Origin: Acetobacterium wieringae
Lineage (GTDB): Bacteria; Bacillota; Clostridia; Eubacteriales; Eubacteriaceae
Length of the DNA stretch: 64,000 nucleotides
Direction: 5' to 3'
NCBI RefSeq assembly: GCF_001766835.1
Contig: NZ_LKEU01000035.1
Span: forward strand, 148,276-212,275
The notes under the pieces are model-generated. The model ran no database searches. It was not told the DNA's origin and saw only the letters and a list, made by a program, of their open reading frames with translations. The position numbers were made by a program, and so were the translations under genes. Positions 1-8,407 of this stretch are shown piece by piece (position 1 is the first letter of the stretch; every line of letters starts with the position of its first letter).

Positions 1-45
1 AACAGATTAACAATTGGTCGGTACGGTGGTTCATTGATAACCTCA

Positions 46-72
46 AGAACGCTGTTTCAGCGTTCTTTTTTT
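46..72 (+). terminator. Rho-independent terminator of an upstream gene
   Basis: A 9-bp stem AGAACGCTG / CAGCGTTCT with a 3-nt loop is followed by a run of T. It closes a transcription unit whose gene lies before the window. Confidence 0.85.
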
Positions 73-112
73 GATACGTTTAAAAAATGCTTAAGGCCAT
101 AAAAAGTTACAG

Positions 113-148
113 ACTCTAATTGACAATGAATTTCAATTAGAGTATAAT
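113..148 (+). promoter_or_regulatory. feoA promoter with overlapping dyad operator
   Basis: A consensus sigma-A promoter is visible: TTGACA at 120-125, a 17-bp spacer, TATAAT at 143-148. A perfect 10-bp inverted repeat, ACTCTAATTG (113-122) and CAATTAGAGT (134-143), covers the -35 and reaches the -10, where a repressor would block RNA polymerase. The position before feoAB suggests an iron-responsive repressor of the Fur or DtxR type. The core (GACAATGAATTTC) only loosely resembles a Fur box, so the regulator is inferred. Confidence 0.75.
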
Positions 149-230
149 AAAGCTAACAAAAAGAAAGCCATCTTTAACAAATGATGGCGACGACAACTAA
201 ATTTAAACCATAAGAATAGAGGGTGTGTTT

Positions 231-455
231 ATGTTTACTTTGAAAGATTTAAGACCAGGTCAGAAGGCATGTGTTGGTTCAATTGCTGTAGAAGGCTTAA
301 TGCGTCGCAAACTCATGGACATGGGTGTAACACCAGGGGTAGAGATTCAAGTTAATAAAACAGCTCCATTTGGCGATCCCATAGAGGTTCGCTTGAGAGG
401 ATATTCCCTCAGCCTTCGGAAAAAAGATGCTGAAAATATTTTAATGGTTCAGTAA
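231..455 (+). CDS. feoA: FeoA family ferrous iron transport protein
   Basis: Small cytosolic SH3-like protein that accompanies the FeoB ferrous iron permease. The 74 residues carry the family pattern: an N-terminal LKDLRPGQKA segment, a central MRRKLMDMGVTPG segment and a C-terminal YSLSLRKKDAENI segment. The ATG at 231 is preferred over an in-frame GTG at 225 because GAGGG at 219-223 is 7 nt before the ATG but only 1 nt before the GTG. It is first in the feo operon, behind an operator-bearing promoter, and is followed by a short hairpin terminator before feoB. Confidence 0.92.
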   Translation: MFTLKDLRPGQKACVGSIAVEGLMRRKLMDMGVTPGVEIQVNKTAPFGDPIEVRLRGYSLSLRKKDAENILMVQ

Positions 456-463
456 TAAATAAA

Positions 464-490
464 AAACCACCTTTTGAGGTGGTTTCGTTA
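464..490 (+). terminator. Hairpin between feoA and feoB
   Basis: An 8-bp stem AAACCACC / GGTGGTTT with a TTTTGA loop is followed by CGTTATTTT. It probably acts as a leaky terminator, lowering feoB relative to feoA. No separate feoB promoter is obvious in the 83-nt gap. Confidence 0.65.
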
Positions 491-538
491 TTTTAAGATT
501 AATCAGCATTTAGTGAAAAAGGGAAATGAGGAATGGAA

Positions 539-2560
539 ATGAAATATAAAATTGCGTTGGTGGGAAATCCCAACTCGGGAAAAACTACGCTGTTTAATTG
601 TCTCACCGGCAGTAATCTCTACGTGGGGAACTGGCCCGGAGTAACGGTTGAAAAAAAAGAGGGAGACTTAAGAGGCACCAGCAGTGACATGACCTTGGTG
701 GATTTGCCGGGCATTTACTCACTGGCACCCTACTCGATGGATGAGATCGTCTCCCGGAATTTTTTGCTGGATGAACGGCCGGATCTGATCATCAATATCA
801 TAGATGCCTCCAACATTGAGCGAAATCTATATTTAAGCACCCAATTGATGGAACTGAACTGTCCGATGATCGGCGCCCTGAACATGATGGATGTGGTTAA
901 GAAAACCGGGGTGGAAATCGATGTTCGGGAGATGGAAAAAATCTTCGGCTATCCCTTTATTGAAATTTCGGCCCAGAAGGAAACCGGAATTGACGAATTG
1001 ATCAAAGAGGTTGAAAAAACCGTAGATATAAAAAGACTTAAAGAATTTCCACAGATCTTTCCGCCGGAAATAATGGCATTATTCAATGAATTTGACGGGC
1101 TTATTCAGAATAAGTATCCTGAACTTTTACCCGATTACCCACGGTTGTTCCGGGTCATTAAGCTAATCGAAAAAGATGAAGAAGTGCTTCTGAAAATTGC
1201 TAAAAATGTTGAGTTATTAGCAGATATCGATATGGTCAGAAAAAAAATCGAAGTGCTGTCAAAGCATGATGTAGACAGTGCTATTGCCGATTATCGCTAT
1301 CGCTTCATCACCGATGGGATCAGCATGGCAACAAAAAAAACCAAAGATCAGAGCATCCCTTTCCAGGAAAGACTGGATCGGGTGCTGATGAACCGCTATG
1401 CAGCCCTGCCAATCTTTTTTTTCTTTATGTTTGTGATTTATTATGTATCGATTACTCTGGTGGGTGAAATTACCATTGGTGGGATTGAGTGGTTTATCAA
1501 TGATGTGCTGATGGTAACGGTAGCTGCTGGTTTGGGGAGCTTGGGAGCAGCAGATTGGATCATTGCCCTGATCAATGACGGCATTATTACCGGGGTTGGC
1601 GCAGTATTGACCTTCGTACCGCAGTTGGTGGTGTTGTTTATTTTTATCTCCATTCTCGAGGACAGCGGTTATATGGCCCGGGTTGCCTTCATTATGGATC
1701 GGATTTTTCGGCATTTTGGTTTATCTGGAAAATCCTTTATTCCGATGGTGGTGGGATTGGGATGTTCGGTGCCGGGAGTAATGGCTACCCGAACCCTGGA
1801 AAATGAACGGGAGCGGAAGCTGACGGCGGTATTAACGCCCTTTATCTCCTGTGGGGCCAAGATGCCCATCTATGTTTTGATGGCATCGGTGTTTTTTGTT
1901 GAGTATCAGACTCTGCTGGTGTTCTCCCTTTATCTGGTTAGCTTGACGGTGGTTTTCGCATCGGGATTTGTATTGTCGAAAACCTGGTTTAAGGGAGCCG
2001 ATTCTGGTTACCTGCTGGAAATTCCGCCGTTGCGACTGCCAAAGCTTAAGAACACCGCCACTCAGGTATGGCAGCGAACCAAAGAATTTATTGTCCGGGC
2101 TGGAACAATTATCTTTGCCGCTTCAGTGGTGTTGTGGTTTTTGCAGAGCTTTACCCCAGGCTTGCAAATGGCTCAGACGCCGGATGAAAGCATTTTAGCG
2201 GTATTTGGCAAGATCATTGCGCCAATCTTTATCCCGCTGGGTTTTGGTAACTGGGTCGCTTCAGTAGCGCTGCTAACGGGCATTGCCGCCAAAGAAATGA
2301 TTATCAGTACTATGAGTGTACTTTTGTCGGGTCAGGAAGGCAGCTTTACCGATGCGGTCAGTCTGATCTTTACACCGGTTTCCGCCTACAGCTTCGTGAT
2401 CTTTGTTTTATTGGCATCACCCTGTATGGCTGCCATCGCCACTATGAAAAAAGAATTGGGAAACTGGCGTGATTTTCTTTTTGCATTGGCTTATCAAATT
2501 GGTTTAGCCTATACCATTGCCTTAATTGTTTATCAGGTTGGCAGTCGAATTTTTAGTTAA
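539..2560 (+). CDS. feoB: Ferrous iron transport protein B (GTPase permease)
   Basis: Inner-membrane Fe(II) transporter with an N-terminal G domain. From the ATG at 539 (673 aa), G1 is GNPNSGKTT (about residues 9-17), G3 is DLPG (about 56-59) and G4 is NMMD (about 115-118). A helical GDI-like domain follows to about residue 260, then many hydrophobic helices with the conserved gate segments GYMARVAFIMDR, GLGCSVPGVMATRT and SCGAKMPIY. The ATG at 539 has GAGGA 6 nt upstream and begins the G-domain strand directly; an ATG at 533 overlaps that site. Length is normal for the family. It is co-oriented with feoA and the small Cys-rich partner gene. Confidence 0.97.
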   Translation: MKYKIALVGNPNSGKTTLFNCLTGSNLYVGNWPGVTVEKKEGDLRGTSSDMTLVDLPGIYSLAPYSMDEIVSRNFLLDERPDLIINIIDASNIERNLYLSTQLMELNCPMIGALNMMDVVKKTGVEIDVREMEKIFGYPFIEISAQKETGIDELIKEVEKTVDIKRLKEFPQIFPPEIMALFNEFDGLIQNKYPELLPDYPRLFRVIKLIEKDEEVLLKIAKNVELLADIDMVRKKIEVLSKHDVDSAIADYRYRFITDGISMATKKTKDQSIPFQERLDRVLMNRYAALPIFFFFMFVIYYVSITLVGEITIGGIEWFINDVLMVTVAAGLGSLGAADWIIALINDGIITGVGAVLTFVPQLVVLFIFISILEDSGYMARVAFIMDRIFRHFGLSGKSFIPMVVGLGCSVPGVMATRTLENERERKLTAVLTPFISCGAKMPIYVLMASVFFVEYQTLLVFSLYLVSLTVVFASGFVLSKTWFKGADSGYLLEIPPLRLPKLKNTATQVWQRTKEFIVRAGTIIFAASVVLWFLQSFTPGLQMAQTPDESILAVFGKIIAPIFIPLGFGNWVASVALLTGIAAKEMIISTMSVLLSGQEGSFTDAVSLIFTPVSAYSFVIFVLLASPCMAAIATMKKELGNWRDFLFALAYQIGLAYTIALIVYQVGSRIFS

Positions 2561-2611
2561 TTTTCCATTGTGCGCATTGGATCAGCGTAATTGAAGAAAG
2601 AAGGAATAGAA

Positions 2612-2776
2612 GTGATTACCTGGATTTTAGCAGCAATAATTTTAGGTGCGGCGGGTTATATAATTTTCAAAAAAGTAAAAAAAATGAAGGCCGGAGATTT
2701 TTCCTGCGAAGGCTGCAAAGGGGGCGACGGCTGCCCGGGCTGTCATCTCAAATCGGAGCCGCCTAAAGAAGATTGA
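2612..2776 (+). CDS. FeoB-associated Cys-rich membrane protein
   Basis: A 54-residue protein with one N-terminal transmembrane helix (ITWILAAIILGAAGYIIF), a Lys-rich stretch and a Cys-rich tail in which CEGCKGG and GCPGCH form two CxxC-type pairs. Such proteins commonly sit directly after feoB in Firmicutes and are thought to help FeoB or bind iron; that role is by family and context. The GTG at 2612 has AAGGA 6 nt upstream and is preferred to an in-frame TTG at 2591 without a good ribosome binding site. Confidence 0.85.
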   Translation: MITWILAAIILGAAGYIIFKKVKKMKAGDFSCEGCKGGDGCPGCHLKSEPPKED

Positions 2777-2813
2777 TAATTGGTCGGTACGGTAGTTAGG
2801 AGCGAGCAAGAAA

Positions 2814-2846
2814 AAAAGCCCCACCAGCGCAGCTGGTGGGGCTTTT
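2814..2846. terminator. Bidirectional terminator between feo operon and csp gene
   Basis: A 15-bp perfect stem, AAAAGCCCCACCAGC (2814-2828) and its complement (2832-2846), has a 3-nt loop and A/T runs on both sides. It can end the feo transcript on the + strand and the convergent csp transcript on the - strand. Confidence 0.9.
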
Positions 2847-2859
2847 AAAAAAGACTTAA

Positions 2860-3060
2860 TTATGCAAGAAAAACATTGGTAGCCTGTAAGCCACGATCAG
2901 TTTTTTCAGTATCGAAAGTAACGCGTTGTCCTTCAACCAGGCTCTTACGACCGTCAGCGATAATTGCTGAGAAATGGACAAAGACATCATTGCCGCCATC
3001 TACTGAAATAAAACCAAATCCTTTTTCGTCGTTAAACCATTTTACTGTACCGTTATTCAT
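2860..3060 (-). CDS. csp: Cold-shock protein, CspA family
   Basis: A single cold-shock (OB-fold) domain of 66 residues that binds single-stranded RNA and acts as an RNA chaperone. RNP1 (KGFGFI, residues 14-19) and RNP2 (VFVHF, 27-31) are both visible. The start ATG at 3060 is preceded on the minus strand by AGGAGG-like sequence. The gene is monocistronic, has a consensus promoter about 130 nt upstream and carries a strongly folded leader. Confidence 0.96.
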   Translation of the reverse strand: MNNGTVKWFNDEKGFGFISVDGGNDVFVHFSAIIADGRKSLVEGQRVTFDTEKTDRGLQATNVFLA

Positions 3061-3110
3061 TTTTGGTACCTCCTAACTATTAATTGTAAATCGTAATGCA
3101 AAAACAAAAA

Positions 3111-3162
3111 CACATATTTTTGTAAATCATTTCAACGTAAAAATGACTTGCAAAAATATGTG
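3111..3162 (-). promoter_or_regulatory. Long hairpin in the csp 5' leader
   Basis: On the minus-strand RNA the two arms pair over about 22 positions (CACAUAUUUUUG paired with CAAAAAUAUGUG at the base), with only G-U-type differences and a small AU-rich loop. It lies between the transcription start and the ribosome binding site, as expected of a temperature-responsive csp leader. The regulatory role is inferred. Confidence 0.65.
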
Positions 3163-3192
3163 AAATCAATAAATACACTTTAATTCTTTTTC

Positions 3193-3222
3193 ATTATAGC
3201 ACCTAATGAAGGTCGTTGTCAA
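3193..3222 (-). promoter_or_regulatory. Sigma-A promoter of csp
   Basis: Read on the minus strand: TTGACA (3222-3217), an 18-bp spacer and TATAAT (3198-3193). It predicts a leader of roughly 125 nt before the csp start codon. Confidence 0.85.
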
Positions 3223-3303
3223 TTTATTTAACAAACACTTTAGAAATTAAAGGAATCATGACAAATAACGCATCAGGTCAGAGCAAAGATCAAAAAAAGA
3301 ACG

Positions 3304-3333
3304 GATCCAACTTGTTTAGAAACAAGTTGGATC
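3304..3333 (-). terminator. Terminator of the 82-aa gene
   Basis: A 14-bp inverted repeat, GATCCAACTTGTTT and its complement, is followed on the minus strand by CGTTCTTTTTTTG. It lies 22 nt after the stop codon of the gene at 3355-3603. Confidence 0.8.
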
Positions 3334-3354
3334 AAAAAAAGCTGATCTCAAGAT

Positions 3355-3603
3355 TTATGTGGTACAATAGCTGTTGAAGTCAATGGACTCATATTTTCTT
3401 TTTAACAAATCTTTCGCTTCCTTTAAAACTTCTTTTTCTGATAGTGGAAGTCTTATCTCACGTATTTCGATGATTTTAAAGGGATTGTCTTTAATTGATT
3501 TTGTCAGGGTAAATCCACCATAAATTTTCGGAACAATCTTCACTTCGAAATTACCGAATGAAATCAGGGTGTTGTGGCCATCTACAGTTATTTTTTCAAA
3601 CAT
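3355..3603 (-). CDS. Hypothetical protein (82 aa)
   Basis: I do not recognise this protein. It is 82 residues, mixed alpha/beta in character, without signal peptide, transmembrane segment or cysteine cluster (one Cys near the C-terminus). The N-terminal half is beta-rich (VDGHNTLISFGNFEVKIVP) and the C-terminal half is helical (LSEKEVLKEAKDLLKRKYE). Its start has an AGGAAG-like ribosome binding site, and a clear terminator follows its stop, so it is probably a real monocistronic gene. It diverges from uvrC across a 118-nt AT-rich gap. Confidence 0.65.
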   Translation of the reverse strand: MFEKITVDGHNTLISFGNFEVKIVPKIYGGFTLTKSIKDNPFKIIEIREIRLPLSEKEVLKEAKDLLKRKYESIDFNSYCTT

Positions 3604-3721
3604 GGTAACACTTCCTTTCTGTTTAATAATCGGATGTTTAAAAAAGTATTATTATTATACCAAAATGTGGTGACGAATAAACAAAAAATTCCAAAAAAAT
3701 ATTTATTTAAGGTTGATATCT

Positions 3722-5557
3722 ATGTATGATAAAGAGAAATTAAAAGATCTGCCCCAGAACCCCGGGGTCTATATAATGCGAAATAAACCGGGCGAAATAA
3801 TCTATGTCGGGAAAGCCATTAATCTACGCAACCGGGTTCGGCAATATTTCCATTCGACCAGTCAGCTGACGGCTAAAACAGCTGTTTTGGTATCCCATAT
3901 CGAAACCATTGAGACGATTGTTACCGATTCGGAAATGGAAGCGCTGATACTGGAATGTAATCTGATAAAAACCCATCATCCCCGCTATAATATTCTGCTA
4001 AAAGATGACAAAAGCTATCCCTGGATCCGGCTTACGGTTAATGAGGAATATCCCCGGATTTTGATGACCCGGGAGTATAAAAAAGATGGAGGTAAGTACT
4101 TTGGGCCCTTTACCAGTTCCTATGCGGTAAAAAATACCATTGAAGCGATTTTAAAGATCTATCCCCTAAAAACCTGCAACCGTCAGGTTGCTTATGGCAA
4201 AAAGTCCGGTCGGCCCTGTTTGAACTATCACATTGGCCAGTGTCAGGCCCCTTGTCAGGGGAATGTGCCCAGAGAAATGTACGCCAAGGATATCCAGTCG
4301 ATTCTGGATATTTTAAATGGTCGACATCCAGATCTGTTAAAAAACCTGAACGATAAAATGACTGCGGCAGCGCTTGCCCAGAATTATGAAGCGGCGGCTA
4401 AATACCGGGATCAGATTGCGGGGATTGAGCATATCGTCGAAAAGCAGAAAATCAGTTCCAGCACCAAACAGGATCAGGACTTTATTGGTTTTGCTGCCAG
4501 TGAGAGTCTGGGTTGTGTTCAGGTTTTTCATGTCCGGGAAGGGAAGCTGATGGGGCGGGATCATTTTTTTCTCGAAGACATTGGTGATGTCAGTTCCCGG
4601 GAAGTATTGGAAAGCTTCGTTAAACAATATTATGCCAGCTGTGGCTTTATTCCCCGGGAAATCATTTTGAAAGAAATGCTGGAAGACAAAAGAGTCATCG
4701 AAGAATGGTTGGGGGATCTGGCCGGTAAAAAAATTGCAGTATTATCACCGCAACGGGGACAGAAAATAAAGATGTTGGAAATGGTGGCGGACAATGCCGA
4801 TTTGGCTCTGAAACAGCAGCTGCTGGAAAAACGTGAAAAAGAAATTCGCTCCAAAAGCCGCCTGGTTGGACTTTCGGAGCTGCTGGGTTTAACCCGGCCG
4901 CCCAGTCGTATTGAGGCCTATGACATTTCCAATATCAGCGGCACCAATAATGTTGGAGGTATGGTGGTGTTTGAAGAAGGCAAGCTGAACAAGAAAGCCT
5001 GTCGCCGCTTTAAGATCAAGTCGGTGGAAGGACAGAACGACTATGCCAGTATGCAGGAAATGATTTTCAGACGGATGGAACGAGCCATGAAAGCCTCGGA
5101 GGGTAATAATTTTTTGCCCTTGCCGGAAATCATGATGATCGATGGCGGCAGCGGACATGTCAACGCAGCAGAGAGCATTGTGTCGCTCTACCCGGTGGAG
5201 ATTGCAGTGTGCGGATTGGTTAAGGATGATCACCATCGACTCCGGGGGATTTTTTTTAAGGGTACGGAATATCCGATCAAAAAGGCTACCCCGCTGGGCG
5301 TTTTTCTGTTTGAGATTTCCGAAGAGGTGCACCGCTATACCCTGGGTTACCATCAGATTTTAAGAAAAAAAGAAATGCTGGCTTCCCAGTTGGAGGAAAT
5401 CCCCGGCGTTGGCAAAAAACGCCGGGAAGCCCTGATGGCTCATTTTGGACAGGTGGAGAAAATCAAAAAAGCCACCCTGGAAGAACTCCAGGCGGTTCCT
5501 GGGATGCAGGTGAAAACAGCCCAGGCGATTTTTGCGTATTTTAAAAACAAGACATAA
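3722..5557 (+). CDS. uvrC: Excinuclease ABC subunit C
   Basis: Nuclease of UvrABC nucleotide excision repair, cutting on both sides of a lesion. Visible domains: an N-terminal GIY-YIG nuclease (GVYIMRN...IIYVGKA), a UVR coiled motif near residue 200-235 (ALAQNYEAAAKYRDQI), an RNase H-like nuclease (AYDISNISG, MIDGGSGH) and C-terminal helix-hairpin-helix motifs (IPGVGKKRREAL). The 611 aa are standard. The ATG at 3722 has AAGG 9 nt upstream; an in-frame TTG at 3713 abuts that site and is less likely. It heads a run of five co-directional genes to prfA. Confidence 0.97.
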   Translation: MYDKEKLKDLPQNPGVYIMRNKPGEIIYVGKAINLRNRVRQYFHSTSQLTAKTAVLVSHIETIETIVTDSEMEALILECNLIKTHHPRYNILLKDDKSYPWIRLTVNEEYPRILMTREYKKDGGKYFGPFTSSYAVKNTIEAILKIYPLKTCNRQVAYGKKSGRPCLNYHIGQCQAPCQGNVPREMYAKDIQSILDILNGRHPDLLKNLNDKMTAAALAQNYEAAAKYRDQIAGIEHIVEKQKISSSTKQDQDFIGFAASESLGCVQVFHVREGKLMGRDHFFLEDIGDVSSREVLESFVKQYYASCGFIPREIILKEMLEDKRVIEEWLGDLAGKKIAVLSPQRGQKIKMLEMVADNADLALKQQLLEKREKEIRSKSRLVGLSELLGLTRPPSRIEAYDISNISGTNNVGGMVVFEEGKLNKKACRRFKIKSVEGQNDYASMQEMIFRRMERAMKASEGNNFLPLPEIMMIDGGSGHVNAAESIVSLYPVEIAVCGLVKDDHHRLRGIFFKGTEYPIKKATPLGVFLFEISEEVHRYTLGYHQILRKKEMLASQLEEIPGVGKKRREALMAHFGQVEKIKKATLEELQAVPGMQVKTAQAIFAYFKNKT

Positions 5558-5639
5558 AAAACTTTTAACAATGGAAACTTTGAGGTAGAATAACTTGAGT
5601 AGACTAATTAGCAGTAAATCAATGAAAAGAGATAGAAGA

Positions 5640-6614
5640 ATGAATGGCAAAGTAAATCTGGATGATTTTTGTAAAGAAATTAAACTTGAAAAAATTTATT
5701 ATCAGTCAACGGAATTGGATCTGCTAAACAGCGGGATCAACCGACCCGGGTTGCAGCTTCATGGTTACTATGAACACTTTGACTCCAAACGAATTCAGGT
5801 TATTGGTAAGGTGGAAGTTTCCTATTTGCTGGATCTGGATCCAGCGGTCCGAAAACAGAAGATCGATGACTTTTTTTCCTATGATTTCCCCTGTTTTATT
5901 GTATGTTGGGATCAGGATGAGACCCATCTGTTTGAAGAGGCGGCTCAAAAATATGGTCGAACCCTCTTAAAGAGCAGAGTAACAACCACTACCCTTTTTT
6001 ACGATCTGGTCAATTATATTGACCAGCTCTCAGCCCCCCGGATCAGCTTACATGGGGTTCTGGTTGAGGTTTTTGGGGTGGGGGTATTGATCACCGGGCC
6101 CAGTGGCATTGGTAAGAGCGAAACAGCACTGGAAATTGTTAAGCGGGGGCATTGTCTGATTGCCGATGATGTGGTTGAGGTCAAACGGATTCGGGATGGT
6201 CATCTGATGGGAACGGCTCCGGAGCTGCTTCAGCATTTTATGGAAATTCGCGGTATCGGAATTATCGATGTTAAAACCCTCTATGGCGCCAGAGCCGTGA
6301 AGCGGGACGTCGAAATTGATATGGTTATTCGCCTGGAGAACTGGGATGAACGTTCACCTTATGACCGCCTGGGTCTGGATGAACAAACCCTGGATATATT
6401 GGGAATCGAGGTGCCGGAAGTGATGATTCCTGTTTCGGGAGGTCGAAATCTGGCCTGTATCATTGAAACCGCCGCCATCAATAATCGTACCAAGCAGTAC
6501 GGTTACCATTCTGCCCAGGTTTTTTGTGATCGGGTTGCCCATCAGAATGACCTGGAAGTACAGAAACGGGAAGCCAAGAAAAAACTGGAAGAAAAAAAAC
6601 CGGCCGACGATTAG
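5640..6614 (+). CDS. hprK: HPr kinase/phosphorylase
   Basis: Phosphorylates and dephosphorylates Ser-46 of HPr, the switch of carbon catabolite control in Firmicutes. It has a Walker A motif GPSGIGKS (about residue 153-160), the RGH segment after it, and the HprK signature MEIRGIGIIDV (about 201-211). The ATG at 5640 aligns with the N-terminus of Bacillus HprK. An in-frame TTG at 5595 preceded by GAGGT at 8 nt is a real alternative that would add 15 residues. It lies 82 nt after uvrC. Confidence 0.95.
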   Translation: MNGKVNLDDFCKEIKLEKIYYQSTELDLLNSGINRPGLQLHGYYEHFDSKRIQVIGKVEVSYLLDLDPAVRKQKIDDFFSYDFPCFIVCWDQDETHLFEEAAQKYGRTLLKSRVTTTTLFYDLVNYIDQLSAPRISLHGVLVEVFGVGVLITGPSGIGKSETALEIVKRGHCLIADDVVEVKRIRDGHLMGTAPELLQHFMEIRGIGIIDVKTLYGARAVKRDVEIDMVIRLENWDERSPYDRLGLDEQTLDILGIEVPEVMIPVSGGRNLACIIETAAINNRTKQYGYHSAQVFCDRVAHQNDLEVQKREAKKKLEEKKPADD

Positions 6615-6651
6615 GCACATTCGAGAAATATATAGAAAAGAGAGTTAAAAA

Positions 6652-7419
6652 ATGAGAAAGTATGTTTTAGATGCCCATACCCACACAATTGCCTGTGGGC
6701 ATGCTTATAACACCATCACCGAGTTAATTGATGCGGCCGCACAAAAAAATCTGGAAATGATCTGCATCACCGAACATGGTCCGGCTTTGCCCGGAGCACC
6801 AACGCCCTTGTTTTTTGCCAACTATCGGGTGATTCCCGGGAAAATAAACAATGTCAAATTACTAAAAGGGATTGAGAGTAATATTATCGATGCGGATGGC
6901 AACACCGATATTCCGATGACGTTTATTGACTCGCTGGAAATAATTTCTGCGTCGTTGCACACCCCCACTTTTATACCGCAAACAAAAGCCATCAATACCG
7001 GGGCGGTACTGGGGGCCATTGCCAATCCCCAGGTTGACTTTATTTGCCATCTCGGCAATCCTACCTACGAACTGGATTACGAGGCGATTTTGCAGGCAGC
7101 AAAAAAACACAACACCTTAATTGAAATAAACAACGGTTCTTTTTTTATCCGCAAGGGTTCCAAGCCGAATTGCGTATGGATTGCCAACCGTTGTAAAGAA
7201 TTGGAAATACCGATTATTATTGGCAGTGATACCCACTTTGCCTCAGATATTGGTGATTTTCCCTATGTCGACAAGGTTTTGGATACGGTTGGTTTTCCCG
7301 ATGAATTGATTATGAATCTGGAGACCAAACGATTAATAGATTATCTGGAAAGTAAGGGACGGGTACTTTTTGCTGATCCCCGGGAGTATGCCCAAGAATT
7401 GTTTTTGATAAATGACTAA
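6652..7419 (+). CDS. PHP-domain phosphatase (YcdX-like)
   Basis: Metal-dependent phosphoesterase of the polymerase-and-histidinol-phosphatase fold. The metal-binding motifs are visible: DAHTHT at the N-terminus (about residues 7-12), TEHGP in the middle and GSDTH near residue 190. At 255 aa it matches the YcdX branch, which acts on small phosphorylated substrates; the physiological substrate is unknown. It sits 37 nt after hprK in the same transcription unit, with a GAGAG-type ribosome binding site. Confidence 0.85.
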   Translation: MRKYVLDAHTHTIACGHAYNTITELIDAAAQKNLEMICITEHGPALPGAPTPLFFANYRVIPGKINNVKLLKGIESNIIDADGNTDIPMTFIDSLEIISASLHTPTFIPQTKAINTGAVLGAIANPQVDFICHLGNPTYELDYEAILQAAKKHNTLIEINNGSFFIRKGSKPNCVWIANRCKELEIPIIIGSDTHFASDIGDFPYVDKVLDTVGFPDELIMNLETKRLIDYLESKGRVLFADPREYAQELFLIND

Positions 7420-7467
7420 TTTTATGATAAAATAAGCTTTTAAATCAAGTGGGAAAGGATACCAACG

Positions 7468-8346
7468 ATGAACATAAAAATCATAACCGATTCTGCCTGT
7501 GATATACTTAAAAGCGATCAACAAAAATTTGACATTGAGATCATGCCGGTTTATGTGGTCGAAGATGAAATAAATTATCGTGATGGGATTGATATTTCAC
7601 CTGAAGTTGTTTGCGACAAGATGCGTAAAGGGGTGCGCTTTAAAACATCTCAGATTCCCTACGGGGATTTTTATAAGCGATTTGAAGAATTAATTGCTGA
7701 AAAACAGCCATTTATTTATCTGGCCTTTTCCAGTGGTCTGTCCGGCACCTACCAGGCAGCGGCGTTGGCGGAACGGGATTTAAAAGAAAAATATCCCGAG
7801 GCGGTCTTTAATGTCGTTGATACCAAAGCGGTTTGCTATGGTCTGGGACACATTGTCTATGGCGCGGCACAAGCGGCAGTGGAGGGCTTTAGCATGGACG
7901 AGCTGATGCTGCGGATTAATTATTATATTGATCATGTCAAACATGTCTTTACAGTGACGGATCTCCAATATCTGTATCGCGGTGGTCGACTGAATAAGGG
8001 AACTGCCATCATTGGGAATATGCTTAACATCAACCCCTTGCTGGAAGTGAGCAAAGCTGGAGAACTGCAGCAAATTGACAAGGTCAGAGGTGAAAAGAAG
8101 CTGATTAAAAAAATGGTGGATTATCTGGAAGAAAATGGGGATCAGATGGATCGACAGACCATCGGCATCAGTCATGCCGATAATCCCGAACTAGTCGATC
8201 TGTTTGTCAAAATGGCCGGTAAGCGCTTCAATACTGAGCGTTTTAAGATTGTTCCCTTGGGTTCGACGGTTTTGACGCATTCCGGTCCGGGAACCCTGGC
8301 CGTTTTTTTCTTCGACGAATGGAAGGAAGCGTTTCAATTTGAGTAG
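7468..8346 (+). CDS. DegV family fatty-acid-binding protein
   Basis: Cytosolic fatty-acid-binding protein of the DegV/FakB family, which in Firmicutes presents bound fatty acid to a FakA kinase. Diagnostic segments are the N-terminal ITDSACD, the central FSSGLSGTYQAA (binds the carboxylate) and LQYLYRGGRLNK. The 292 residues cover both lobes. No fakA homologue is in the window, so the kinase partnership is inferred. GGAAAGG precedes the ATG. Confidence 0.9.
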   Translation: MNIKIITDSACDILKSDQQKFDIEIMPVYVVEDEINYRDGIDISPEVVCDKMRKGVRFKTSQIPYGDFYKRFEELIAEKQPFIYLAFSSGLSGTYQAAALAERDLKEKYPEAVFNVVDTKAVCYGLGHIVYGAAQAAVEGFSMDELMLRINYYIDHVKHVFTVTDLQYLYRGGRLNKGTAIIGNMLNINPLLEVSKAGELQQIDKVRGEKKLIKKMVDYLEENGDQMDRQTIGISHADNPELVDLFVKMAGKRFNTERFKIVPLGSTVLTHSGPGTLAVFFFDEWKEAFQFE

Positions 8347-8407
8347 ACCTTTATTAAAACAAGTCAACCGAAATATAAATTTAATTAAATAAAAATTAAG
8401 GAGCACC

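Noticed and set aside
1259..1714. 151-aa minus-strand open frame inside feoB
   Set aside because: It lies wholly inside a well-conserved gene, has His/Asn-rich random composition and no ribosome binding site.
4889..5353. 154-aa minus-strand open frame inside uvrC
   Set aside because: Antisense to conserved nuclease motifs; no independent start signals or recognisable domain.
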